Shown here in pieces: positions 6,183 to 14,211 of a stretch of 21,095 bases of DNA; positions within the stretch are counted from its first letter, which is position 1; each line of letters opens with the position of its first letter. Made by a program: the position numbers and the translations under genes. The stretch is from an uncultured Oscillospiraceae bacterium (GTDB lineage Bacteria > Bacillota > Clostridia > Oscillospirales > Oscillospiraceae): contig CAKTKB010000014.1 in assembly GCA_934569195.1 (NCBI GenBank), forward strand, positions 1 through 21,095, in the 5' to 3' direction. The notes beneath the pieces are model-generated. The model saw nothing but the letters and a program-made list of their open reading frames with translations. It was not told the origin of the DNA and did not search any database.

Positions 6183-6982
6183 AGGTAAAAAAGCGGCTGG
6201 ATGTGCTTCTGACCGAGGCCGGACTTGCCGAAACCCGTGCAAAGGCCCAGGCGATCATCATGGCCGGGCAGGTGTATGTAAACGGACAGAAGGCGGATAA
6301 GCCCGGGGCATCCTATGAGCCGGAGGCGGCGATTGAGGTCAGGGGCAGCGCCTGCCCCTACGTCAGCCGGGGCGGATTGAAGCTGGAGAAGGCCCTCCGG
6401 GATTTCGGCGTGAAGCCCGTGGGGTATGTATGCAGCGACTCCGGCGCGTCCACGGGGGGATTTACGGATTGTTTGCTCCAGCAGGGAGCGGCGAAGGTTT
6501 TTGCCATCGACGTGGGCTACGGACAGCTGGATTGGAAGATTCGTTCCGATCCCCGGGTGGTCGTTATGGAGCGGACCAATATCCGCTATGTCACGCCGGA
6601 GCAGCTGGGGGAGCCGCTGGATCTTTCCGTGGTGGACGTCAGCTTTATTTCTTTGAAAATTGTCCTGCCCGCTATTCGCGCGCTGCTCAAGCCCACCGGG
6701 CAGGTGCTGTGCCTGATCAAGCCTCAGTTTGAGGCGGGAAAGGAAAAGGTCGGGAAAAAAGGCGTTGTCCGGGATCCGCAGACCCATCTGGAGGTGCTGG
6801 AGGCGTTTACCCGGCTGGCGAAGGAGCTGGATTTCCGCCTTTTGGGGCTGACCTTCTCCCCGGTGAAGGGGCCGGAGGGAAACATTGAATTTCTTGCGCA
6901 TCTGACACGGGAGCCGCGTGAGGAGATTACGCCGAATCTGGCGGAAATTGTGGCGCAGGCCCATGAAACGCTGAAGGGGTGA
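6179..6982 (+). CDS. tlyA: TlyA-family rRNA 2'-O-methyltransferase
   Basis: This 267-residue protein belongs to the TlyA/hemolysin A family, which methylates the ribose of a cytidine in 16S rRNA and, in many members, one in 23S rRNA at the subunit interface. Residues about 4-60 form an S4 RNA-binding domain (KKRLDVLL..., QVYVNGQKAD). The methyltransferase domain follows, with SRGGLKLEKAL near 63-73, the SAM-binding DSGASTGGFTDCLL near 87-100 and FAIDVGYGQLDWK. The GTG start at 6179 overlaps the dxs stop codon, with AGGAGG at 6163-6168 ten bases upstream. Despite the historic name hemolysin, rRNA methylation is the established role. The gene is four bases from nadK. Confidence 0.94.
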   Translation: MKVKKRLDVLLTEAGLAETRAKAQAIIMAGQVYVNGQKADKPGASYEPEAAIEVRGSACPYVSRGGLKLEKALRDFGVKPVGYVCSDSGASTGGFTDCLLQQGAAKVFAIDVGYGQLDWKIRSDPRVVVMERTNIRYVTPEQLGEPLDLSVVDVSFISLKIVLPAIRALLKPTGQVLCLIKPQFEAGKEKVGKKGVVRDPQTHLEVLEAFTRLAKELDFRLLGLTFSPVKGPEGNIEFLAHLTREPREEITPNLAEIVAQAHETLKG

Positions 6983-6986
6983 GCCG

Positions 6987-7865
6987 ATGAAACGGATTAT
7001 TCTCGCACCCAATCCCTATCGGGACAAGGGGTTCCATACTGCGCGCGCAGCTCAGCAGATTTTGCGGGAGGCCGGGCTGGAAACCCATCTGTGCCTGCCT
7101 TTTGAGGTGGAACGCAGCTATGAGCTGCCCCGGGATCTGCGTTTTTTTCGCCTGGAGCGGGAGCTGCCCTGGGCGGAGCTTGTGATATGCTTCGGCGGAG
7201 ACGGTACCATTTTGCATATGGCCAAGGCCGCTGCCCGGCAGGGACTTCCGATCCTGGGGGTCAATATCGGCACGATGGGCTTTATGGCCGAGCTGGAGGC
7301 CGGAGAGCTGCAGGAGCTGCGGCGCCTGGCGAAGGATGACTTCAGCCTGGATCGCCGGATGATGCTGGACGTGACCGTACACCGGGACGGAAAGGAAGTC
7401 TTTCGGGATATCAGCCTGAACGATGTGGTCATTACCAAGGGCGCCGTGGCGCGGATCATTCATTTGTCGGTATGCTGCGACGGGGTTCAGGCGCTGGAGT
7501 GCGGGGGAGACGGGGTGATCGTAGCCACGCCCACCGGTTCCACAGCCTATAGCCTGTCCGCCGGAGGCCCCATTGTCGAGCCGGAGGCGCACAACATCCT
7601 GATTACACCCATTTGCGCCCATGATGTCATGAGCCGCTGCATGGTGGCATCGGAAAATCGGACGGTGTCCGTAGAGCTGACGCGCAACGCCAGAAGAAAT
7701 GCCTTTCTTTCCGTAGACGGGGGCAAGGCGCTGCGGCTGAGCGTGGGGGATACGGCAAAAATCTGCAAATCGAAGGTGGAGGCTCAGCTGGTTCAGCTGA
7801 AGAACCGGAGCTTCTACGACGTGGTAAATATGAAATTCCGCAGCCATACGGGGGAAAACAGATGA
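6987..7865 (+). CDS. nadK: NAD kinase
   Basis: NadK phosphorylates NAD at the 2'-hydroxyl of the adenosine ribose to make NADP, setting the pool of reductant for biosynthesis. The 292-residue protein has the diagnostic GGDG at 70-73, GVNIGTMGF near 90-98, LNDVVI near 143-148, and the nucleotide-binding TPTGSTAYSLSAGGP at 180-194. These are the complete family signatures and the length is typical. The ATG at 6987 follows a purine-rich AAGGGGTGAG site that overlaps the tlyA stop. The last four bases overlap the argR start (ATGA), indicating tight operonic coupling. NADPH supply also feeds the isoprenoid pathway started by dxs upstream. Confidence 0.97.
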   Translation: MKRIILAPNPYRDKGFHTARAAQQILREAGLETHLCLPFEVERSYELPRDLRFFRLERELPWAELVICFGGDGTILHMAKAAARQGLPILGVNIGTMGFMAELEAGELQELRRLAKDDFSLDRRMMLDVTVHRDGKEVFRDISLNDVVITKGAVARIIHLSVCCDGVQALECGGDGVIVATPTGSTAYSLSAGGPIVEPEAHNILITPICAHDVMSRCMVASENRTVSVELTRNARRNAFLSVDGGKALRLSVGDTAKICKSKVEAQLVQLKNRSFYDVVNMKFRSHTGENR

Positions 7866-8314
7866 AGTCAGACCGACAGAATAAGATTTTGGAGATCATT
7901 GCGGACCGGGACATTCAGACCCAGGAGCAGCTTCTGAGCGCCCTGGAGCAGGCCGGCTTCCGGACGACCCAGGCGACGATTTCCCGGGACATTCGGGAGC
8001 TGCGGATCGTCAAGGAGCTGACCAGCTTCGGGACTTACCGCTATACGACCCTGGGCCAGAAGGTGTCCGGGACGTTCTCCAGCAAGTTAAACACCATTTT
8101 CCGGGAGTGTGTAACGGATTTTGATTATGCGCAGAATCTGCTGGTGATTCGCACGCTGCCGGGACTGGCCTCCGCTGCCGGGTCGGCGGTGGATGCCATG
8201 AATATGCAGGTGGTTGTGGGGACCCTGGCGGGGGACGATACCCTTCTTGTGGTTATGCGGGATACGCCGTCTGCCGCGGCCTTCTGCGGAGAGATCAAGA
8301 GACTGATGGAATGA
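7862..8314 (+). CDS. argR: Arginine repressor ArgR/AhrC
   Basis: ArgR is a hexameric regulator that binds arginine and represses arginine biosynthesis genes, and in Gram-positives (as AhrC) also activates catabolism. The 150-residue protein has an N-terminal winged helix-turn-helix with TQATISRDIREL at about 36-47 as recognition helix. The C-terminal oligomerisation and ligand-binding domain carries VVVGTLAGDDTLLV near 117-130, with the Asp pair that contacts arginine. The length is normal. The start overlaps the nadK stop by four bases. In Firmicutes argR commonly sits next to recN, as here, without a metabolic reason being clear. Confidence 0.96.
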   Translation: MKSDRQNKILEIIADRDIQTQEQLLSALEQAGFRTTQATISRDIRELRIVKELTSFGTYRYTTLGQKVSGTFSSKLNTIFRECVTDFDYAQNLLVIRTLPGLASAAGSAVDAMNMQVVVGTLAGDDTLLVVMRDTPSAAAFCGEIKRLME

Positions 8315-8329
8315 TCGGGGGGCAAGGAA

Positions 8330-9982
8330 ATGCTGAGCCTGCTGCACATTGAGAATATTGCGGTCATCGAGTCGGCCGACATTGCCTTTGACCGGGGCTT
8401 CAACGTTCTGACCGGTGAGACCGGCGCGGGTAAGTCCATCGTGATCGACGGAATTTCTGCGGTCCTGGGCCAGCGGGCCTACCGGGACATGATTCGCACG
8501 GGGGCAGAGAAGGCTTCCGTGCGTGCAGTGTTTACCCAGGTGCCCGACCTGCCGTGGTTTGAGGCGTGCGGGGTCAGGCATGATCCGGAAACGGTTATTC
8601 AGAGAGAAATCTTCCAGGACGGAAAGAATGTATGCCGGGTCAACGGCACGTCCGTTACGGTGGGTATGCTGCACAAGTTGGGCGCGCAGCTCATCAACAT
8701 TCATGGGCAGCACGACTCCGCGTCATTGTTTGACGAGGAGAACCATCTGCGCTTTTTGGATGATTTCGGCGGGCTGCAGGAGGACCTGCGGGATTATCAG
8801 GAAAAATATGAGGCCGTTGCGGCGCTGCGCCGGGAAATTGACCGGCTGAACATGGACGAGAGCGAGAAGCTGCGGCGCATGGAGAGCCTTCGCTTTCAGA
8901 TTGACGAAATATCCCGGGCATCCCTGGAGCCGGGGGAGGATGAGACGCTGGAGGCGCGGCGAAAGCTGCTGCAAAATGCGGAGAAGCTCTCCCGGGGCAT
9001 GAACGAGGCGGTGGAGACACTCTACGGCGGGGAGGACAGAGACGGTGCCGCCGCGCTGCTGGCCCAGGCCCAGCAGGCGCTGGCCAAAATCTCCCGCTAT
9101 GACGATGCCATCGCCGGACTGAGCGAGAGAGTGTCGGACCTGATGTATCAGGTCCAGGACGTGGCGGAGGAGGTCCGGGACGCCCGGGACGGCCTGCGCT
9201 ACAGCGAGGATGAGCTGGAGCAGATCGAGAGCCGTCTGGATGTGATTCACCGCCTGCGCCGGAAGTATGGTCCCACCTGCCGGGATATTCTGGGCTACCT
9301 GGAGAAGGCGCAGACCGAGCTGGATGAGATGGAATTTGCGGGGGATCGCCTGGAGCGGCTGAAGAAAAAGCTGGAAGAGGCGGAGTCCGTTGCCGGGGAG
9401 GCGGCCCGTGCGCTGCATGTCCGGCGGGTGCAGGCCGGGGAGGCGCTGTCTGCCCGAATCCTTTCGGAGCTTGCGCAGCTGGACATGCCGCGGGTAAAAT
9501 TTTCCTGCGAATTCCGCACCACGGAGCTTTCGCCGGCCGGAATCGACGCGGTGGCGTTTTATATGTCGGCAAACGCAGGCGAGGCGCTGAAGCCCTTGAG
9601 CAAGGTGGCCTCCGGCGGCGAGCTTGCCCGTATCATGCTGGCTATGAAAAATGTCCTGGCCGAGCAGGATCAGGTTGGGACGCTGATTTTTGATGAGGTG
9701 GACACGGGCGTATCCGGCCGTGCCGCTCAGAAGGTGGCGCAGAAGCTGCGGGCGGTTGCCCAGCACAAGCAGGTCCTGTGCGTGACCCATCTGCCCCAGA
9801 TCGCAGCCGCAGGAGATACCCACCTGCTGATTGCCAAGCATGAGCACAGCGGACGGACCTATACCACGGTGACGCCCCTGGATCGGGAAGGGCGCAAGCG
9901 GGAGCTGGCGAGAATCATCGGCGGCGCGCAGATTACCCAGACGACCCTGAAAAGCGCGGAAGAAATGCTGGACGGGCGCTGA
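8330..9982 (+). CDS. recN: DNA repair protein RecN
   Basis: RecN is an SMC-like ATPase that acts early at double-strand breaks and promotes cohesion and end processing. The 550-residue protein has a Walker A TGETGAGKS at 28-36, a long Glu/Arg-rich coiled-coil interior (about 150-380), then the ABC signature SGGELARIMLAMK and Walker B LIFDEVDTGVSG near 455-466, followed by VTHLPQIAAAGDTH. All ATPase elements are intact and the length is typical. The ATG at 8330 follows a GGGGGGCAAGGAA purine tract. It is the last gene of the OLE-dxs operon; a new promoter for tyrS lies 55 bases after its stop, and no clear terminator hairpin was seen between. Confidence 0.96.
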   Translation: MLSLLHIENIAVIESADIAFDRGFNVLTGETGAGKSIVIDGISAVLGQRAYRDMIRTGAEKASVRAVFTQVPDLPWFEACGVRHDPETVIQREIFQDGKNVCRVNGTSVTVGMLHKLGAQLINIHGQHDSASLFDEENHLRFLDDFGGLQEDLRDYQEKYEAVAALRREIDRLNMDESEKLRRMESLRFQIDEISRASLEPGEDETLEARRKLLQNAEKLSRGMNEAVETLYGGEDRDGAAALLAQAQQALAKISRYDDAIAGLSERVSDLMYQVQDVAEEVRDARDGLRYSEDELEQIESRLDVIHRLRRKYGPTCRDILGYLEKAQTELDEMEFAGDRLERLKKKLEEAESVAGEAARALHVRRVQAGEALSARILSELAQLDMPRVKFSCEFRTTELSPAGIDAVAFYMSANAGEALKPLSKVASGGELARIMLAMKNVLAEQDQVGTLIFDEVDTGVSGRAAQKVAQKLRAVAQHKQVLCVTHLPQIAAAGDTHLLIAKHEHSGRTYTTVTPLDREGRKRELARIIGGAQITQTTLKSAEEMLDGR

Positions 9983-10036
9983 AGAAACAGGCGCGTGTGT
10001 CGGAGGAATTGGAAAGAAATTTTGTGCGGCTTTTTC

Positions 10037-10065
10037 TTGACAAATCTGCTGCGGTTTGGTAGGAT
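10037..10065 (+). promoter_or_regulatory. Promoter of the tyrS T-box transcript
   Basis: A perfect TTGACA (10037-10042), 17-bp spacer and TAGGAT (10060-10065) form a strong sigma-A promoter. The predicted start is at about 10072, directly before the T-box leader. Confidence 0.85.
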
Positions 10066-10071
10066 AGGGCC

Positions 10072-10340
10072 AGTAACGCGAGGATGGGAAGAAGTAAGCG
10101 GTCCGTTTTCCGCCAGAGAGCTGCCGGGTGGTGCGAGGCAGCGGGGAAGCTCCGCCGAAATACCTCCCGGAGCGGCCTCCCTGAAGAAAGACGGAAGTAG
10201 GAGAGGACGGGTCCGCCCGATACAGCGCCGGGTGTTGTCAGACACCATGAGGGTTCTGCCGTGAGACAGGACCGAACCAGAGGTGGTACCGCGTTATTTC
10301 ACGCCCTCTGTCCGTGTGGACAGAGGGCGTTTTATTTTTA
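10072..10340 (+). promoter_or_regulatory. T-box riboswitch, tyrosine-specific (UAC specifier)
   Basis: This leader senses uncharged tRNA-Tyr and permits read-through into tyrS only when tyrosine charging is low. Stem I shows the conserved AGAGAGCTG and GGTG ...GAGGCAGC segments (about 10115-10142). On the 3' side the specifier loop GAAATACC presents TAC at 10161-10163, a tyrosine codon matching the downstream gene, followed by the conserved GGAGC ... CTGAA block. The T-box sequence AGGTGGTACCGCG lies at 10281-10293 and its GG bases would pair with the free tRNA acceptor end. The competing terminator follows immediately. All expected parts occur in the expected order. Confidence 0.95.
10302..10340 (+). 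terminator. T-box regulated intrinsic terminator
   Basis: A perfect 12-bp stem (10302-10313 with 10318-10329, loop GTGT) is followed by a T-rich run to 10340. It is the OFF state of the tyrS T-box; the 5' side of this stem would be sequestered with the T-box sequence in the antiterminator. Confidence 0.93.
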
Positions 10341-10355
10341 TTGGAGGAGATTTTT

Positions 10356-11579
10356 ATGCAGCTTTATGAGGAACTGGTGGCCCGCGGCCTGATTGCCCAG
10401 GTTACCAATGAAGATGAAATCCGGGAAATGATCAACAACGGAAAGGCGACCTTCTATATCGGCTTTGACTGCACGGCCGACAGCCTGACCGCCGGCCACT
10501 TTATGGCCCTGACCCTGATGAAGCGTCTGCAGATGGCGGGGAACCGGCCCATCGCTCTCATCGGCGGCGGAACGACGATGATCGGCGATCCCTCCGGCCG
10601 GACGGATATGCGGAAGATGCTTACCAAGGAAGATATTGACCACAATGCCGCATGCTTTAAGCGGCAGATGGAGCGCTTTATCGAATTCGGCGAGGGCAAG
10701 GCGCAGATGGTGAACAATGCCGACTGGCTGCTGAATCTGAATTACGTGGAGCTTCTGCGAGAGGTCGGCGCGTGCTTCTCCGTGAATAATATGCTGCGGG
10801 CCGAGTGCTACAAGCAGCGTATGGAGAAGGGCCTGTCCTTCCTGGAGTTCAACTATATGATTATGCAGTCCTACGATTTCTACCATCTGTTCCAGCACTA
10901 CGGGTGCAATATGCAGTTCGGCGGCAATGACCAGTGGAGCAATATGCTCGGCGGCACGGAGCTGATCCGCAAGAAGCTGGGCAAGGATGCACACTGCATG
11001 ACCATTACGCTCCTCACCGACTCCCAGGGCAATAAGATGGGAAAGACTGCCGGAAATGCAGTCTGGCTGGACCCCAATAAGACCAGTCCCTTCGATTTTT
11101 ACCAGTACTGGCGGAATGTGGGGGATGCGGACGTCATGAAGTGCATCCGGATGCTTACGTTCCTGCCTATGGAGCAGATTGAGGAGATGGCCTCCTGGAA
11201 GGATGCCAAGCTCAACGAGGCAAAGGAAATCCTGGCCTTTGAGCTGACGAAGCTTGTTCACGGCGAACAGGAGGCGGCCAAGGCACAGGCTGCGGCTAAG
11301 GCGCTGTTTGCAGGCGGCGGAAGCGACGAGAATATGCCCACCACGCAGATCGCTGCCGATGCGCTCAAGGAGGATAAGATCGGTATTCTGAATCTGATGG
11401 TCGCCTGTGGCCTGGCGGCATCCAACGGTGAGGCACGTCGGCTGGTGCAGCAGGGCGGCGTGTTCGTGAACGATGAAAAGGTCCCGGCAGCGGACTACAT
11501 GGTTACCCGGCAGATGCTCTCTGACGGTGTGAAGCTGCGTAAGGGAAAGAAGGTTTTCCATAAGGCCATCCTGGCATAA
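10356..11579 (+). CDS. tyrS: Tyrosyl-tRNA synthetase
   Basis: TyrS charges tRNA-Tyr with tyrosine through a tyrosyl-adenylate. The 407-residue class I enzyme has YIGFDCTADSLTAGHF (HIGH-equivalent AGHF) near residues 32-47, the tyrosine-pocket region with QQ/FGGNDQWSN near 188-196, and the KMSKS-equivalent NKMGKTAG near 226-233. A C-terminal S4 RNA-binding domain (about 340-405, EARRLVQQGGVFVNDEKV) recognises the tRNA. The ATG at 10356 has GGAGGAG at 10343-10349 just after the T-box terminator. The gene is monocistronic: it has its own T-box promoter and ends at a strong hairpin facing a convergent gene. Confidence 0.97.
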   Translation: MQLYEELVARGLIAQVTNEDEIREMINNGKATFYIGFDCTADSLTAGHFMALTLMKRLQMAGNRPIALIGGGTTMIGDPSGRTDMRKMLTKEDIDHNAACFKRQMERFIEFGEGKAQMVNNADWLLNLNYVELLREVGACFSVNNMLRAECYKQRMEKGLSFLEFNYMIMQSYDFYHLFQHYGCNMQFGGNDQWSNMLGGTELIRKKLGKDAHCMTITLLTDSQGNKMGKTAGNAVWLDPNKTSPFDFYQYWRNVGDADVMKCIRMLTFLPMEQIEEMASWKDAKLNEAKEILAFELTKLVHGEQEAAKAQAAAKALFAGGGSDENMPTTQIAADALKEDKIGILNLMVACGLAASNGEARRLVQQGGVFVNDEKVPAADYMVTRQMLSDGVKLRKGKKVFHKAILA

Positions 11580-11599
11580 CGGAAAACCCGTATAGAACA

Positions 11600-11663
11600 G
11601 GCTCCCCTTGTGACGGACAGGTTTGTACACACTGTCTTTCACAAAGGGAGCCGTTGCTTTTTG
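11600..11663. terminator. Hairpin between convergent tyrS and ROK genes
   Basis: A long hairpin pairs 11600-11613 with 11639-11652 (13 of 14 pairs, one mismatch), continuing inward with a GACAG/CTGTC segment. On the plus strand it is followed by a short T run at about 11657-11662. It likely terminates tyrS and may also act on the opposite-strand ROK transcript, although T-tract support on the minus strand is weak. Confidence 0.7.
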
Positions 11664-11686
11664 GAGAAAATATGGGGCTGTACCGC

Positions 11687-12946
11687 TTATTCGGAAATTT
11701 CCGCCGGTTCGCGGTATAGCTCGGGCGTGTCAAAATAGGAATAGGCCAGAGCAATGAAGGAGCCCATGGCATCCATTTCGTCCAGACGTCTGCGGTCGTA
11801 GCGGATTCCGAAGGGACCGTCCGGCGGGAAATACTGGAATTCACCCAGGCGCATACGCAGGCACCGGTCGAAGTAGGGATCGGCAAAGGCGTAGTCGCCC
11901 TGAAACACGATCAGATCGGGGTCGAAGACCAGGCATATATTCCGGAGCGCCGTTGCAAAGTCCCGGGCCAGAGCTGCCAGCAGATTGCGGGCCAGGGGGT
12001 CCTCCTGGGCGGAGGCGTCAAAGACGTCCTGAAGGGTGACCGTAGGGATGCCCTGGCGGACCAAAGGACTTTCCGGGAAACGACTTTGCGCCTGGGAAAT
12101 CCGCTTGTGGATTCGCTCCAGGCTGACCAGACGCTCCAGGCAGCCGTGGCTGCCGCAGCCGCATGGCTCGGGGTCCTCCGGAGCGATGATCATATGACCG
12201 ATTTCACCGATCAGGGAATTTTTTCCGCTGAGAATGTGGCCCTTTTCAATCAGACAGCTGGAAAGACCCCAGCAGGTGAAGATAACCAGAACCCGCTTCT
12301 TTTCCAGGTCCGGCTCCAATAAAAAGGGGCGGGCCGTCATTTTACCGGCGTTTTCCAGGAAAATGGCCACATCCGGTCCAAAGTGGTGCCGCAGATACTC
12401 CAGGAGCGGGACGTTGGTGCCCCATGCGGGGGACTGGGAGCTGTATTTCAGGCAGCCGGCCTTGTAGTCCAGAATTCCGGCGGTTGAAAGGCTGACGGCA
12501 CAGAGCAAATCCTGGGAGATTTGGTGGCGGCGCAGGACCTCCAGGGCCAGCCTCCCAATGCCGTCGATTGCCTGACGGGGATCCGGAGGCAGCTTGCCGC
12601 ACATGCTGACGGAGTCGATGAGCTGATTGCCGATGGTAATCAGACGAACGCTCTGCCGGTCCGGCCAGAGGGTCAGGCAGAGAAAGTAGCGGTTGCGGGA
12701 GAGGGCGAAAAGCTCAGGCCGCTTTCCGCCGACGACGGTGGAGTCGCCCTTGCCGTCGGAAATCAGCAGGCCGCTGTCCTGGAAAAACTGAATGGACTTT
12801 TTGACGGTCTGACGGCTCAGACCGGTAGCGGCGGCTACCTCGTTTGCAGAATGGGGCGCGCCGTCGAGAAACGTACCGATCACCTGGAAACGGTTGGAAT
12901 ACTTCAGGTCCGCCGGGCAAGCGGGCGTATCCATGACCTTGCGCAT
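11687..12946 (-). CDS. ROK-family transcriptional repressor (NagC/XylR-like)
   Basis: This 419-residue protein combines an N-terminal winged helix-turn-helix (about residues 33-60, ANEVAAATGLSRQTVKK) with a sugar-binding ROK domain. The ROK zinc site is clear: GEIGHMII followed by CGCGSHGCLE. The region that in sugar kinases reads ENDAN reads ENAGK here, so the catalytic Asp is missing and kinase activity is unlikely, consistent with a regulator. The effector is unknown but would be expected to be a sugar or amino sugar. The ATG at 12946 has AAGGAGG seven bases upstream; a TTG two codons earlier would crowd that site. It follows the desulfurase gene by about 120 bases on the same strand, with its own -10-like TATAAT, and faces tyrS. 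No sugar-catabolic operon is adjacent except the DUF4838 gene 2.6 kb upstream. Confidence 0.88.
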   Translation of the reverse strand: MRKVMDTPACPADLKYSNRFQVIGTFLDGAPHSANEVAAATGLSRQTVKKSIQFFQDSGLLISDGKGDSTVVGGKRPELFALSRNRYFLCLTLWPDRQSVRLITIGNQLIDSVSMCGKLPPDPRQAIDGIGRLALEVLRRHQISQDLLCAVSLSTAGILDYKAGCLKYSSQSPAWGTNVPLLEYLRHHFGPDVAIFLENAGKMTARPFLLEPDLEKKRVLVIFTCWGLSSCLIEKGHILSGKNSLIGEIGHMIIAPEDPEPCGCGSHGCLERLVSLERIHKRISQAQSRFPESPLVRQGIPTVTLQDVFDASAQEDPLARNLLAALARDFATALRNICLVFDPDLIVFQGDYAFADPYFDRCLRMRLGEFQYFPPDGPFGIRYDRRRLDEMDAMGSFIALAYSYFDTPELYREPAEISE

Positions 12947-12986
12947 CTGCAAACCTCCTTCCGGCTATTTTTTACACAATATCCCT

Positions 12987-12992
12987 ATTATA
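12987..12992 (-). promoter_or_regulatory. Probable -10 element of the ROK gene
   Basis: A consensus TATAAT reads on the minus strand 40 bases before the start codon. The nearest -35-like TTGCAG is 20 bases upstream, longer than ideal, so the assignment is tentative. Confidence 0.4.
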
Positions 12993-13067
12993 CTAGCATA
13001 TTTTTCCGGGCGCTGCAAGTAAAAAGAATTTTGTTTTTCGGGGAAGCGATGCAATCCCCCAATGCGG

Positions 13068-14195
13068 TCAGCGGGCGCGGGGAATGAGCTGATCCCGAAT
13101 CACGTCATACAAAACGTCCAGCTCCTCCGGGGCGGTGTCCCGACTGAGGGAGATGCGGAAAGAGCTGTCTATCCGGTCCGGGGCAAGGGCGCAGGTACTG
13201 AGCACATGACTTCTGTGCCCCTTGGCGCAGGCGGAGCCTACGGAGACGCAGATACCGGCATCCTGGAGAATGTTCAGGGAGTTTTGGGACGGAACGCCCG
13301 GGACGGAAATATTGAGTATGTGGGGCGCGTCGTGCGCGCCGTTGACACAAACGCCCGGCAAAGCCTCCAGCCGGGCGGCAAGAGCTTCCAGCATATCCTT
13401 TTCCCGGCGAATGTCCTGAGGAAAGCCGGGGAGCAGAGCGGCGCAGGCGGCGGCAAAACCGGCAATGGCCGGGGTAGCCTCCGTCCCGCTGCGGTAGCCG
13501 CCTTCCTGATCGCCGCCGTAAAGCAGGGGCGGGAAGGAGCGAAGCCGGGGAGAAATATAAAGAGCGCCCGCCCCCTTTGGGCCATGTACTTTATGGGAGG
13601 AGATGCTGATGAGATCCGCCCCCAGACTGCGGGCTTGGAAGGGGAGCTTCAGAAAGCCCTGGACGGCATCCGTGTGGAAAATGGCGTCGGGGCACAGCCT
13701 GTGGGTCAGCTTTGCCATCTGAGAGATGGGCATAACCGCGCCGGTTTCGTTGTTGACCATCATGATGCTTACGAAAACGGTATCCGGTCGGAGGGCGCTT
13801 TTCAGCGCTTCCGCGGAGACGCGCCCGAGGGAATCCGGCTGGAGGTATGTGACGCAGTAGCCCATGGCCTCCAGCTGCTTCATGCAGTGCAGCACGGCAT
13901 GGTGTTCCACTGCGGTGGTGACAATGTGCTTGCCCCGCTTGCCCATGCGCTTTATGCTGCCGAATACGGCCCAGTTATCCGCCTCGGTGCCGCCGGAGGT
14001 GAAAAAGATCCGGTCCGGCTCCACGCCCAGGGCTGCGGCAACCTTCCCCCGCGCCTCCCGCAGGGCGTGAGCGGCGGAGATGCCAAAGCCGTAGAGTGCG
14101 CTGGGATTTGCCCATTGCTCCGTCAACGCCTGCTCCATGGCCTTCACGGCTTCGGTGCAGGGCTTCGTGGTGGCTGAGTTATCGAGATATATCAT
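13068..14195 (-). CDS. Cysteine desulfurase (NifS/IscS family)
   Basis: The enzyme uses pyridoxal phosphate to remove sulfur from cysteine, giving alanine and a protein persulfide used for Fe-S clusters and tRNA thiolation. The 375-residue sequence has YLDNSATT at the start, GGTEADN near 68-74, EHHA near 97-100 with the ring-stacking His, the PLP lysine in SSHKVHGPKG (Lys202) and the persulfide Cys in GSACAKG (Cys323). All catalytic residues are present. The start at 14195 lies 16 bases after the mnmE stop, so the two are probably co-transcribed. Because MnmE modifies U34 of tRNAs and MnmA needs sulfur for the same base, this paralogue may be dedicated to tRNA 2-thiolation; that is inference, since no mnmA or iscU is visible in the window. 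Confidence 0.94.
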   Translation of the reverse strand: MIYLDNSATTKPCTEAVKAMEQALTEQWANPSALYGFGISAAHALREARGKVAAALGVEPDRIFFTSGGTEADNWAVFGSIKRMGKRGKHIVTTAVEHHAVLHCMKQLEAMGYCVTYLQPDSLGRVSAEALKSALRPDTVFVSIMMVNNETGAVMPISQMAKLTHRLCPDAIFHTDAVQGFLKLPFQARSLGADLISISSHKVHGPKGAGALYISPRLRSFPPLLYGGDQEGGYRSGTEATPAIAGFAAACAALLPGFPQDIRREKDMLEALAARLEALPGVCVNGAHDAPHILNISVPGVPSQNSLNILQDAGICVSVGSACAKGHRSHVLSTCALAPDRIDSSFRISLSRDTAPEELDVLYDVIRDQLIPRAR

Positions 14196-14211
14196 AAGAA
14201 ACCTTCTTTGT

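Noticed and set aside
4461..6242. 593-codon frame opposite dxs
   Set aside because: Shadow of the high-GC dxs gene; no family motif, Gln/His/Arg-rich translation.
10338..11642. 434-codon minus-strand frame opposite tyrS
   Set aside because: Shadow frame without motifs; tyrS is unambiguous.
13020..13067. Terminator after the cysteine desulfurase
   Set aside because: The GGGGGA/TTCCCC stem is short and is followed by a mixed A/T stretch rather than a clean T-tract, so support is too weak.
13062..14177. 371-codon plus-strand frame
   Set aside because: Exactly opposite the cysteine desulfurase, which has all catalytic residues.
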